A stretch of 64,000 nucleotides of DNA. Origin: Sophora flavescens. Lineage: Eukaryota > Streptophyta > Magnoliopsida > Fabales > Fabaceae. Of this stretch, positions 44,115-54,167 are shown in pieces. Below the pieces are notes generated by a model. That model did not search any database. It saw nothing but the letters and a program-made list of their open reading frames with translations, and was not told the DNA's origin. The DNA is taken from the NCBI GenBank assembly GCA_030762895.1, contig CM061065.1, positions 74,971,676-75,035,675 on the forward strand, in the 5' to 3' direction. The position numbers and the translations under genes were made by a program. The first letter of the stretch is position 1, and each line of letters starts with the position of its first letter.

Positions 44115-44590
44115 GACCTCTTTAGGCTTGGCATTTCGACATTGGGTCGGTCGATTTTAATTCGGTCAACCTCTTTAGGTCTTTAACTACCTTTAGGTGT
44201 TGTTTACCTCTTTAGGCTCGGCATTTCGTTCTCTGCTCGATCGATTTTAGCTTGGTTTACCTCTTTGGGTTTTCTTAGGCATTTGTTACCTTTAGGTTCG
44301 ACATTTTGACCTCAACTCGGTCGATTTTAGCTCGGTCAACCTTTTTAGGCTTTTATTTTTTACCTTTTTAGGTTTGGCATTTCAACCTCAACTCGATCAA
44401 TTTTAGCTCGATCAACCTTTTTAGGCTTTTATTTTTTACCTCTTTAGGTCCGGCATTTCGACCTTAACTCGGTCGATTTTAGCTCGGTCAACCTTTTTAG
44501 GCTTTTATTTTTTTTTTACCTTTTTAGGTCCGCCAACCTTAACTCCGTCGATTTTAGCTCGGTCAACCTTTTTAGGCTCAGCATTTTTCA
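44115..44590. repeat. Minisatellite of about 80 bp units between antisense ORF and pol
   Basis: Five to six degenerate units built from 'acctctttaggctcggcatttcgacc' and 'tcggtcgattttagctcggtcaacc', separated by T-rich runs. It sits exactly where the convergent antisense ORF and pol 3' ends meet. 43823-44114 is AT-rich untranslated DNA with the same words. Confidence 0.85.
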
Positions 44591-44757
44591 TAAATAAATT
44601 TTTAACCATATAACAACATTCTTGCCAAATAATGCAACTAAAATTGATTCTATTTATTTATTTTTTTCGGTGTGCCTCATTAAAACCTTCCCGGCCAAAA
44701 CCTCGTGGGAAAAAGACCGGGGGTAGGGAAAAGAGTACATCACCTACTTACATAACT

Positions 44758-45692
44758 TTAACTAAAATAAAACTTAAGGTGGGAGGTGTTCAAAGTTCTT
44801 GGAACGGCCTTTCCTGACAACTCTTCTAGCCTATAAGTGCCATTTCCTAGACTTTCAACTATTCTGAATGGGCCGGCCCAGTTTGCTACAAGTTTACCCT
44901 CTTTGGAGTCTTTTCTTGCATTATTTTGTATTCTCAATACTAAGTCACCTTGCACATATTCTCTTAGCTGTAGCCTTGACTTGTATTTCTGAGTTGCTTT
45001 ATGCTTGCATAGCTCTTCCCTAATTCTTGCATCATCTCGGACTTCTTCAACCATGTCAAGCTTAACTCAGACTTCTTCTTCATTCTTGTTTTGGTCATGA
45101 TGCTGCCTTCTGAAGGAAAGTTCGTCGAGCTCAATTGGAATCATTGCATCGGTTCCATAGGTCAGCCTAAACGGTGTTTCACCAGTCGATGACTGTGGTG
45201 AGCAATGGTAAGCCCAGAGGATGCTGGGTAATTCTTCGGCCCATGCTCCCTTTGATTGGCTTTCTTTAGCTCATTCAAAATGACTTTGTTGGATGCTTCT
45301 GCTTGGACGTTGGTTTGTGGATATTCAACCGATGTGACCTTATGTTTGATTCCGAGGTTGGAGTAGAACTCTTCGAGCCCTTTATCAATGAACTGCTTAC
45401 CATTATATGTGACAATTGCGTAAGGTAATCCGTGTCGGCATATGATGCTTTTCCCCACAAAATTATGTACCTTTTTAGCTGTTATGGTGGCTAGTGGTTT
45501 AGCTTCAATCCACTTAGTGAAGTAATCAACCCCTACAAGAAAAAACTTGACTTGACCTTTAGCCATCAGGAAGGGGTCGACTATATCCATATCCCACATA
45601 GTAAAAGGCCATGGCGAGAACATGGAATGGAGCTCTTTACCTGGAACTCGTGCTACATTGGTGAACTTCTGACAAGGCTCACACTTATTTGT
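44758..45692 (-). pseudogene. Tat integrase, broken and catalytically dead
   Basis: The core domain (45623-45162) shows MWDMDIVDPF with the first catalytic Asp, FFLVGVDYFTKWIEAKPLAT and IICRHGLPYAIVTYNGKQF. The second catalytic Asp of the usual VTDNG is Tyr (codon 45405-45407). The Glu region NVQAEASNKVILNELKKA is present. A frameshift near 45240 follows, and the continuation SSTGETPFRLTYGTDA is readable in another frame. The C-terminal domain (45054-44758) carries LQLREYVQGDLVLRIQNNAR, WAGPFRIVESLGNGTYRL and LNTSHLKFYF. A TGA near 45063 separates it. The HHCC zinc domain lies just upstream. Confidence 0.85.
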
Positions 45693-46127
45693 CTAGGCAG
45701 TACAGTCTGATCTCATGGTCGGCAAGTAAAACCCCGCTCGCAGGACCCGAGCTGCTAGAGATCGGCCACCTGAATGCATTCCACAGATTCCTCTGTGCAT
45801 CTCGTCCATTACGTACTCGGACTGTTCCTTTGCTATGTACTTTAGTAACGACATGGAGAATCCTCTTCTGTACATCTCACCATCTCGGATGGTGTAATGG
45901 CAAGATTTTAGACGAATTCTCCTCGCATCCTTAGGATCATTGGGCAATTTGTCAGAGGCTAAATATTCCCAAATTGGTGTCATCCAGCCACGATCATAGT
46001 GCTCAATCATTATCACCTCGGCACTTTTTATGCTCGGTTCGAGGAGATTCTCCTGAATGAAACTTCTTAGCTGGCCAACTTTCTTGGTGCTAGCCAACTT
46101 AGACAACAGATCTGCCCTGGAATTTTC
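45693..46127 (-). pseudogene. Tat pol: linker and integrase zinc-binding domain
   Basis: After a TAG near 46125 the frame gives SKLASTKKVGQLRSFIQE and the zinc-finger part MDEMHRGICGMHSGGRSLAA RVLRAGFYLPTMRSDC. The paired Cys, CEPC, follows a further TAG at about 45690-45692. In the intact polyprotein this links the second RNase H to the integrase core. Confidence 0.8.
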
Positions 46128-46622
46128 CTACCGAGGTATATGCTCATCAGTAAATTTATCAAATTCAGAAATTAGACTATTAACTTTGCAGAGATACCTG
46201 GTTAGTTGGGGATCCTTTGTTTGATAATCACCCGAGACTTGTCCTGTTACAAGTTGTGAGTCACTTCGGCATTTTAATTCTTTGACTCCAACCTCTTTAG
46301 CTAGCATCAGTCTTGCAATAAGGGCTTCATATTCTTCTTGGTTGTTTGAAGCAGTATACCCAAATTTTAAAGATTGTTCTAGAATTAGATCATCAGGACC
46401 TTCAAGAATTATTCCATCTCCGCTTCCCTTTAAGTTAGATGAACCATCAACATATAGAAGCCAGATGAAGGATCCTGACCTCGGCTTATAAGAGAGCTCG
46501 GCAATGAAGTCGGAGAGGCATTGTGCTTTCATCGGTCCCCTCGACTCATATTGCAAACCAAACTCTGACAGTTCTACTGACCAAGCTATCATTCGTCCGG
46601 CTAGATCGGGTTTCCTGAGCAC
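46128..46622 (-). pseudogene. Tat second (additional) RNase H domain
   Basis: It contains LLYVDGSSNLKGSGDGIILE, then NNQEEYEALIARLMLAKEVG and CRSDSQLVTGQVSGDYQTKD. The residues D of YVDGSS, E of YEAL and D of SDSQL are the usual RNase H acidic residues. This second RNase H, resembling cellular/archaeal-type enzymes, is an acquisition described for the Tat lineage, lying downstream of the ordinary gypsy RNase H. The first residues (MLRKPDLAGRMIAWSVELSE) are the end of the older RNase H module. A TAG at about 46620-46622 cuts it from the preceding frame. Confidence 0.85.
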
Positions 46623-47821
46623 CTACTTTATTGGATGATCTGTTTTGACTATAACTTGGTGTGACTGGAAGTACGATCGTAACCTTCGAGCTGCCATGAT
46701 TAAGGCGAGGGCTAGTTTTTCAATTACTTGATATCGTGTTTCTGCATCTTTCAGAATTATACTAACGTAATACACCGGCATCTGTTGTTTTACTTCTTCG
46801 TGGATGATTACTGCACCGGTTCCATAATCATTGATAGACAGATACAAGTACAGATCTTTGCTGAGCTGTGACCGAGTTAGGATCAAGGGAGAGGCTAGAA
46901 AAAGTTTCAAAAAGGCTTTCTCACAATCCTCAGTCCAGGTGAACTCTTTTGGTATTTTCAAAAGCTGGAAGAAGGGTCTTGCTTTTTCTGCGGATTTTGG
47001 GAGAAAGCGGGATAGAGAAACTAATCGACCAGCTACCTCTGAATTTCTTTCACATTCTGAGGGCTCCACATTTCAATGACAGCTTTGCACTTATCAGGAT
47101 TAGCTTCAATTCCTCTATGTGTTAGCATATATCCTAAGAACTTTCCACCTTGTACACCAAAGGAGCATTTTTCTGGATTTAACCTCATGTTGTACTTTCT
47201 AAGTTGGCTAAAAATTTCTTCGAGGTCGGCTGAGTGTTGCTTTGGGTCATTGGACTTTACCACCATATCGTCAACATATACTTCTAGGTTCTTTTTGATC
47301 TGGTTGACATAGACTTTGTCCATAAGCCTTTGATATGTTGCACCAACATTTTTTAAACCGAAAGGTATTACTCGGTAGCAGTAGTTTGCCCCATCAGTCA
47401 TAAATGTCGTTTTTTCTTCATCGGGTGGATACATCCTTATCTGATTGTAACCTGAGTATGCGTCCAAGAAGGGCAAAATTCTGTACCCTGAAGCTCCGTC
47501 TACCAATCTGTAAATGTTGGGAAGAGGATAAGAATCCTTTGGACACGCTTTGTTGAGATCGGTGTAGTCGGTGCACATTCTCCACTTACCATTGTCCTTT
47601 CTAACTAACACCATATTAGCTAGCCAAGTAGTCTATTTCACCTCTCTGATGAAATTTGCTTTGACCAGTTTGGCAGTCTTCTCAGCTACTGCTTGGCGCC
47701 TTTCTTCGCCAAGTTTTATTTTTCTCTGAGCTACAGGCTTGGCTTCGTGACATATAGATAGCTTACGACACAAAAAATTGGGGTCTATGCCAGGCATATC
47801 TGAAGTCTTCCAAGCAAACAA
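46623..47821 (-). pseudogene. Tat reverse transcriptase and first RNase H
   Basis: RT begins in 47821-47633 (SICHEAKPVAQRKIKLGEER, LVKANFIREV), stops at a TAG, and continues at 47614: KDNGKWRMCTDYTDLNKACP, PFLDAYSGYNQI, YCYRVIPFGLKNVGATYQRL and the catalytic motif EVYVDDMVVKS, all present. A frameshift near 47040 leads into the first RNase H: FTWTEDCEKAFLKLF, LYLYLSINDYGTGAVIIHEE and VIVKTDHPIK. In that RNase H the usual Asp of YLAVSD is Asn (SINDYG), so it may have been weakened. The enzyme would copy the element RNA into DNA in cytoplasmic particles; this copy is dead. Confidence 0.88.
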
Positions 47822-48674
47822 ATCGGCATTTCTTTTTTAAGTCCGCTTGAATCTGTTGTTTGAGTGAGGGATCGAGCTGACTGCCGACCTTGGTGCACTG
47901 TTTAGCTTGGGCTCCTAGTTGGAACTTTTCTAAAGACTCTGTTGGTTCAGCTCTGGACTCGTACATCGCCATCCTTGGATCTAGTTCAAACATGCTGACC
48001 GAGCTCGCTGAGGTAACCGAACTGACCGAGCTCACCACTTCCGCTTTATCATCTTCGGCATTCTTTGCGATGTTTTGGTTTCGGGTAACCTTCAGACTAT
48101 CAACATAGCATTTCCTGGCTATCCTTTGGTCAGCTCGGACAGCGACTATCTCTCCAGACTTGGTTGGGAACTTCATTGTGAGGTGTGGGGTAGAGAAAAT
48201 CACTCTGAGTTTATTCAAAGTTGGTCTTCCAATAAGGATGTTGTACGACGTGCTGGCATCCACAATAACATATCTGAATGATACGGTCCGGGAGAGTTTT
48301 CCCTTTCCAAACGTTGTTAAGAGGTCTATATAACCTCGGGTTTTTAGTTGATCTCCGCCGAACCCTACTAGCTTGTCTTCCTACTCTTTTATCAGCTTTT
48401 CTGGAATTCCAAGTTTTTTGAAGGTCGCCAGGTATAAAATATCAGCCGAGCTTCCTTGATCAACAAGTGTTCGTTTGACCGAGAAGTTGGCTAATTCGAC
48501 CGTTATCACCATTGGGTCATCTTGATTTAGATCCAGCCCTTGGAAGTCATCATTTGAAAAGTTATGGGAGGTATCGTCCTTGTAGGTTTTCCTGACGCCG
48601 TGTTTACAGATAGGATGGCTTTTACATGATGCCGCCGAGCTGAACTCGTTGTTCCTCCACCTGCAAATCCTCAT
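47763..48674 (-). pseudogene. Tat protease region
   Basis: The aspartic protease part (48674-48381) has DPMVITVELANFSVKRTLVD, QGSSADILY (active-site triad D-x-G written as DQG) and FKKLGIPEKLI. After a TAG near 48379 the second part (48263-47763) reads MDASTSYNILIGRPTLNKLR and FSTPHLTMKFPTKSGEIVAV, the flap and C-terminal landmark of the retropepsin, followed by a linker toward RT. The order gag-protease-RT is the normal gypsy order. Confidence 0.82.
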
Positions 48675-49135
48675 GTGATTGTATTGATGACCCCTCTGAC
48701 TCCTACTTCTGTTTCTTCATTAGGAGCCCTCTGATTGTTCACCCGATCTCCGTTCTGATTATTCCCTTGCTGGTTTGCATCTCGATTACGATTGTCATAA
48801 CCGCGTCTCCCTCGTCGTCGACCAGCTCGTCCGCCTCCATTATCATCTCGGCAAACGAACCGGTCAAGACGACCTGCTTGTATCAAGTCCTCAATTTTTT
48901 CCTGGGCTGTTTTACAGTCTTCAGTGGAGTGACCATAGTTTTGATGCCATTTGTACTCTTTACTTCTGTGTGCATCGGTCGGAGTTTTAGACGACCGAGG
49001 TAAGGTGAGTAAATCGGCGTTGCACACCTCCTAGAGAATGGTTTCCCGAGATCGGTTTAGCGGTGTATAGGACTGGTACCTTGGTTGCCTCTCCGAGAAC
49101 CCCCTTTCATTGGTCTTTTATGAAAATGCTATATG
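48671..49135 (-). pseudogene. Tat gag, C-terminal part
   Basis: The frame 49027-48671 has CNADLLTLPRS, YKWHQNYGHSTEDCKTAQEK and an Arg/Gly/Asn-rich tail. The H-x4-H-x4-C pattern is the degenerate zinc knuckle seen in Tat-type gags. Between 49028 and 49135 degraded gag DNA (RGNQGTSPIH-like) continues up to the solo LTR. The N-terminal gag is on the other side, at 51612-52566. Confidence 0.8.
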
Positions 49136-49254
49136 TGTTGTGAATAATTGTTTAGGTGGTTTTGAGTGATGACAAATCAAAGAAATAAGTTAAGTTCCTA
49201 AATATATTGCATAAATAATTTACAAATGTGTGAACATTGCTAACTATGTGTTCA

Positions 49255-49400
49255 AGTGTGAAGACAAGTGAAAAGTGCTTCACTCGTCTAATATCACCTG
49301 TCTAGTGATATGTGCAGACAAGTCAAAAGTGTATCATCTGTCCAGTGATGTGTTCAGACAAGTCAAAAGTGCTTCACTCGTCTAATGTCACGTGTCTAGT
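49255..49400. repeat. Tandem repeat in the SIRE-like solo LTR
   Basis: About 60-bp units containing AGACAAGTCAAAAGTG, 'cttcactcgtctaat' and 'cacctgtctagtgata', two to three copies. Confidence 0.8.
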
Positions 49401-50633
49401 GATAACAGGAAAGGTGTTCTATCTCCCTACGCATGTTTATGAACCTGTCTACTAAAGTGTCTTAAGACCAGAAGCGTCTTAAGACGGGTGAAGGATATTA
49501 AGACAAGTGAAGCGTCTTATCCCGAAGAGTCTCAATTCAAGAATCTGTCTGGAAGTGTCCCTACTCAAGTGTCTATCTAGAAGAATCTTATGAAGTGTCT
49601 AAAGAGTATTCAAGCATAGATCATACTACTGCTTATAAAGAATAGATGTGCAGGAGCAAAGATGGAAGATTGGAGTCAAGCATCTGGACAAAGCGTCTAC
49701 TACCAACAATCAAGCGTCTATCCCATCAATATTGAGCTACACCCATCCAAATCAATAGATATTGGTCTCATTGGAAAGATAAGATAAATATCTACAACTT
49801 TCATGAATAAGTCGAGACCTGAATCAATTTCCATCTAAGTGAAATATCATCTTCAAGTTGGAGATGTTACACTGTTCGTGATAGCTAGAACATACAAGCG
49901 TCTGCTGACAATATCTGGAGCTGTAGGTATCCAAATGAATCGATCTGTATATCCTTGGAAAGATAAGAAACTTATCTACAACTTTGGAGATTTGTCGAGA
50001 CCAAAGTCGATCTATATCAGTGTCAGATTGCATTCGTAATTTGGTGACGTGATGATGTTCCGACAGAAAGACCTTTGAAGAGTCTGATGGTCATAACTTG
50101 AGTTATACATGTCCAAATTGGATGAAGCTGGTGCTATTCGAAAGATAACATCCAGTTCTACAACTTTGATGAAGACGGCAAAGCCTGAATCGATTGTTAA
50201 GAAGGTCGAAATTGCACAATACGAAGATGATGGAGTTTAAGAGCTAAAGGAGCAAGCATCTAATGAATACTAGCCAAACATCTCACAAGCTCATCTAAAG
50301 AGTGTCTAATGAAGCTAACCAAGTGTCTTCCATGTATAATACAAAGCTGAATTAGTTAAACATATATTTGAGAAAGCAGGAGGTGCCAACAATTGAAGAA
50401 ATGAAAGACAGTTGCTACGTATTGGAATTTCTCTTCTACAAAAGATGTACTGATGTATAATATTGTATTATCACAAAAGTACAAAATTTAAAAAGGTACT
50501 ATGCAGCTGGTCAGAACAACTTTATCAAAAAGGACAAAAGCTGTGAAAGCAAAACCACTTTATCTAAAGTGTGGTCAGCATAAAACAAAGTTGAGCAATG
50601 GCTATAAACTCCAATGGGTATATTTTGGTGAGC

Positions 50634-50643
50634 CTATATAAGG
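50634..50643 (+). promoter_or_regulatory. TATA box of the SIRE-like solo LTR
   Basis: CTATATAAGG followed by a purine-rich leader. It is well placed for the U3/R boundary of a 2.5 kb LTR. Confidence 0.55.
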
Positions 50644-51611
50644 AAGACAAAAGCTGAAGAAGAACAGAGAGAGCTACTGGTGCTGCTACTGTTACTACAA
50701 ATGATGAGGAAAAAAAAATAAGAGCATCACTATCTCATCTCAATAGAAATCCATCTGAATGTAAACATTCTATATTCACTCAAGTGAATGTCGTGATAGA
50801 TTTCTTTTTTAGTTCTGAAGTACTTAGAAATATATCCACTCTTGTGAGTGTAGGAAGAACACATCTATGTACTTCATTGTAAAATCACTCTATGAGTATT
50901 GTGAGATTTTCTCTATGTAACATTCATCAAAATCTAGTGAGCTTGGAGAGTCTGGGTGCAAATAATACTTGCAACTGCCTGGAGAGGTTGGTTAAGAATA
51001 ATACGCATTGAGCCTGGAGAGGCTAGGTGTGCAAATAATACTTGTAACAGTCTGGAGAGACTGGTTAAGAACAATACTCAATGAGCTTGGAGAGGCTAGG
51101 TGTGCAAAGACTACTCGTTGTAATTATCTGATGTGATAGTGGAGAAAACTCAGCTACTGCTAGGAACTGGATGTAGCTCATGGTTTTTATGAGTGAACCA
51201 GGATAAATCTTGTTGTCTATTTTCTCTCTACCCTTTTCTCTTTATCTTTGTTGTTTTATGTATTTCAACAAAGCGTTCGAACTGATTTTAAGCTTTATGT
51301 TCTAAATCGTTTTCAAATGTTTTATCCTCTAGATTTTGTCTAACTAGTTGATGTTTAATCTGAGATGATCAGACAAGTCATTCCCCATTAGACAAGTGAA
51401 ATACTTTAACTTCCTTATTTCCAATCTGGTCAAAAATAAGTTATTAATTGTGTTAGATTGTTTTAAAAATAGCTTCTCTTAACCAACTACACTCTCTTTA
51501 TTTGAAAAACTCTGATTTATGTTTTCATGTTTAGTAAAAGTTTTAAAATTCTATTATCACTCAATTCAACCCCCCCGCCCCCCTCTTTTGTGTGATGGTT
51601 GCTTTGACCCA

Positions 51612-52566
51612 ATATTTGTGCCTTTTGTGGATTAGTCCCCCCTATCTCTTTCTTTGCTCAGAATCGAGCTCTTGTCTTCAAAACCTATTTCTCTCCTTTT
51701 GGATTCTACCATCTCTTCCGAGTTCATAAAACCTGTGGCTTTTTCCTGCAACTTTTCAAAATCTCTCGGCGGTTTCCGAGATAAATACTCAAAGAATGGC
51801 CCCATCTTCAAACCGCCCATGACGGTTTGTAGACAGAGTTCTGAGCTCATATTGGGAATTAACATTTGTTTGGCACTAAAACGAGCCATATAATCTCTAA
51901 GTGATTCATTCTTTTCTTGTTTAAAATCCACCCGCGAGATTGAGTGCTTTTTATACTTTCGGCTCGCTGCAAATTGTGCAGTGAACTTAATTACAAGCAC
52001 ATCAAAGGAATCAATTTACCGAGGTGTAAGATTCGTAAGCCAAGTTAAGGCAGGGCCTTGCAAAGTAGTTGGAAAAATTTTGCACATGACGGCTTCCAAA
52101 TTGGTCACCAAGTAAATAGAAGAAATAAAGGATTCTACGTGCTCGGCAACCTCGATCGTCGGTCTGTTACCCTTTCTTTATGGACAATCCTTTTTGCACG
52201 AGATTTAACTCATGAACCCTCTGGGCGAGGTTTGGTCTTGGACAGTCAGCTCGTATTATAATGAGAAGGTACGTACGATGGATCCTTTTGGCTACCCTTG
52301 GGTGAGGATTGCTCTTCCTCGGAAGGAATCACCGATCTTTCTCTTTTCCGAGCTCTTAACAGCCTTTGATTCTGAGCACGTATCTCCTCGTTCTCCTCAT
52401 GTAACTGCCTTAAATGCGCCATAACCTCTCCCAACTGAGGGTTATCTTCATTGATGGGTGGGGGCAGGGGATTGTCACGGTTCGGGCTCGTGTTCAAAGC
52501 CTCATGATCTACATGGTTTGTGTTGTTCGCCCCTCCCCTCGGTCCATTCCGTGTAGTCACCATCAA
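51612..52566 (-). pseudogene. Tat gag, N-terminal and core part
   Basis: The start at 52566 gives MMVTTRNGPRGGANN, then a coiled-coil segment GEVMAHLRQLHEENEEIRAQ. A broken stretch (52245-52001) follows, then the gag core (52000-51632): FTAQFAASRKYKKHSISRVD, KNESLRDYMARFSAKQMLI and GPFFEYLSRKPPRDFEKLQE. The sequence runs into the solo LTR and resumes at 49135. Together they form one gag interrupted by insertion as well as by point damage. Confidence 0.82.
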
Positions 52567-52599
52567 GTTTCTTATAGAATCGGGGAATGTTTTTCCTTG

Positions 52600-52619
52600 G
52601 CCCCACGGTGGGCACCAAA
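52600..52619 (-). promoter_or_regulatory. Primer-binding site of the Tat element
   Basis: On the minus strand TTTGGTGCCCACCGTGGGGC follows the LTR end AGGAACA directly. The GGTGCCCACCGTGGGGC form is common in this group of plant gypsy elements. I do not name the tRNA. Confidence 0.65.
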
Positions 52620-53174
52620 TGTTCCTGCCGAGATCTGACTTGCGGGAATCTCGCCATAGAACGTCAAACCAAGCGTGAACAATGGGGATTTTTTTAGATT
52701 ATGGCTTGATAGAATATTGTATTCCAGTCCTACGTATCCCAATGGGAATCAAAGCCAGACGTAGTTTTAGGTTCAACCCTTGGCCATATGGTGATCCCAA
52801 TCCCTTAATCTTGTATTTGATGAATACCAGGGGACAAGGACTCTTTGATAGTCTCTTAGTCAAGCTGGTTCCCCTGATACACTTAAGGGAGATTCACCTA
52901 GGTAAGTCAGAAGTGAGTCTCTCTTTTGGGTTCTCCTCCTTTTATAATAGGATCCCCATATCTTTAAGAGATCTGGATTTATCTCCTTTTATCTCTTAAA
53001 TCTTCTTTGAGATATGATTTCCTTAATTTGAGGGATTTTATCTCTTCTAACCAGATAATGTTATTTGAGATGATATCAGGATTATTAAAGATAATATCAA
53101 TATCTTATCCTTCCCACCTTTATTGGATTGGGTATCCAAGCTCGGTGACCGGGTTTTACTCCTCGACCAGTACA
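52620..53174 (-). repeat. Tat element 5' LTR
   Basis: 555 bp, TGTTCCTG...CCAGTACA on the plus strand, i.e. TGTACTGG...CAGGAACA in element orientation. It is short compared with the other LTRs here. It aligns with the truncated 3' LTR (40399-40776). Confidence 0.85.
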
Positions 53175-53662
53175 CCCAATTTTGTTACTTATTGCAGTAT
53201 CAAAATTTGTATTTAAATCTTTCTTCTAGAAATATCTATTTCCTACATTTTTCTACACTAATAGTGAACTGAATATTCTTCTACGTTAATGTGCTCTTCT
53301 TGTGACGTGCTGCTAGTTGTATTGATTGTTTCTTGAGTGGAAGTATAGTTAGCTTTAGCAAATGATAATGAAAATCTTGATGATTATTGCCTTGATTAGT
53401 TGATCGGGCAATACTTCAAATGAAAAGTGGAGATCATAAAATCCTCAAATGATGATTGGAAATTGGTTTTATATATGTAGTGAATTAACTGGAGTTCAAA
53501 GCATGAAGAAGGTGACAAATCTTGGAGCTGAGATTTAGGGTTGTAGAGTGTAAACCGCTAGCGAATTTGAAATGCATTTTTACAGATTTAGATTTTGATG
53601 GGAAATTTGAAAAATATCAAATTTTGGTGTCCACTTTTTTATATTGCTTAATTACCCTTAAT
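53175..53662. other. Unannotated AT-rich DNA
   Basis: No ORF, repeat or motif that I can support. It separates the Tat 5' LTR from the hAT-like MITE; the last eight bases (CCCTTAAT) are the left target duplication of that MITE. Confidence 0.6.
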
Positions 53663-54159
53663 CAAAGTTCTAAATTGCGGTTGCGGTCGCAGATGCGGTT
53701 GCGGTCACTGCGATTGCGACCATTACGGTCGCTGCATCGCGGACTGCAGCCCCTGTGGCGTGAAATAATTTTATGTTCGTACCAAATCTAAAAACTATTG
53801 TATAGTTATTGTAATTCTTCATATATCTGAATTAAGGAGAGGATAGCAAAAATAGAGAAAAGAAACAAATTGCTAAAGCATAAAGGAATAATTCTTGCAT
53901 CTAAATGCTTTGGGGACCTGAAATATTTTTAGTTTTGGAAAAAAAATTGAATGAACGATGCTGAAAATGGGTGTTGCGTCCTGATGTGGTCCAATGCAGT
54001 GTCTGATGCGGCTTGATACGGTGCTGATGCGGTTGCGTTGCGGCCGCAACACGTGAAAAGGGATCACACTGCAATTGTGGTATGATGCGGTTGCGCTGCG
54101 GTCCGCAACCACAATATTGCGGCCGCAATACATGATGCGGTCTGCAATTTAGAACTCTG
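53663..54159. mobile_element. hAT-like MITE
   Basis: The ends are CAAAGTTCTAAATTGCGG and, inverted, CAGAGTTCTAAATTGCAG. Flanking 8-mers CCCTTAAT and CCCCTAAT differ at one base, fitting the 8-bp hAT target duplication. Both subterminal regions are packed with TGCGGTTGCGG / GCGGCCGCAA words (53683-53750, 53990-54145), while the middle is AT-rich. No coding capacity. Confidence 0.8.
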
Positions 54160-54167
54160 CCCCTAAT

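Larger units (their letters stand above)
49136..51611 (+). mobile_element. SIRE/Maximus-like solo LTR inserted in Tat gag
   Basis: It starts TGTTGTGAATAATTG and ends ...TTTGACCCA shortly after the C-rich 'caattcaaccccccc..ctcttttgtg' block diagnostic of SIRE/Maximus LTRs. Also characteristic are repeated 'tggagaggctaggtgtgcaaataatac' words (50940-51110) and 'gaaccaggataaat' at 51195. The flanking words ATATG (49131-49135) and ATATT (51612-51616) differ at one base and are the probable target duplication. No internal copia sequence is present. Length about 2.5 kb. It contains no gene. Confidence 0.8.
40399..53174 (-). mobile_element. Tat-lineage (Grande/Retand-like) Ty3/gypsy element with antisense ORF
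   Basis: Minus-strand order: 5' LTR (52620-53174), primer site, gag (interrupted by a solo LTR), protease, RT, RNase H, second RNase H, integrase, minisatellite, an ORF on the opposite strand, polypurine tract, 3' LTR (40399-40776). The second RNase H and the antisense ORF near the 3' LTR are hallmarks of the Tat branch. Many stops and frameshifts plus a lost integrase Asp show it is dead. The 3' LTR lacks about 180 bp of its outer end, so no target duplication can be read. Confidence 0.85.
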
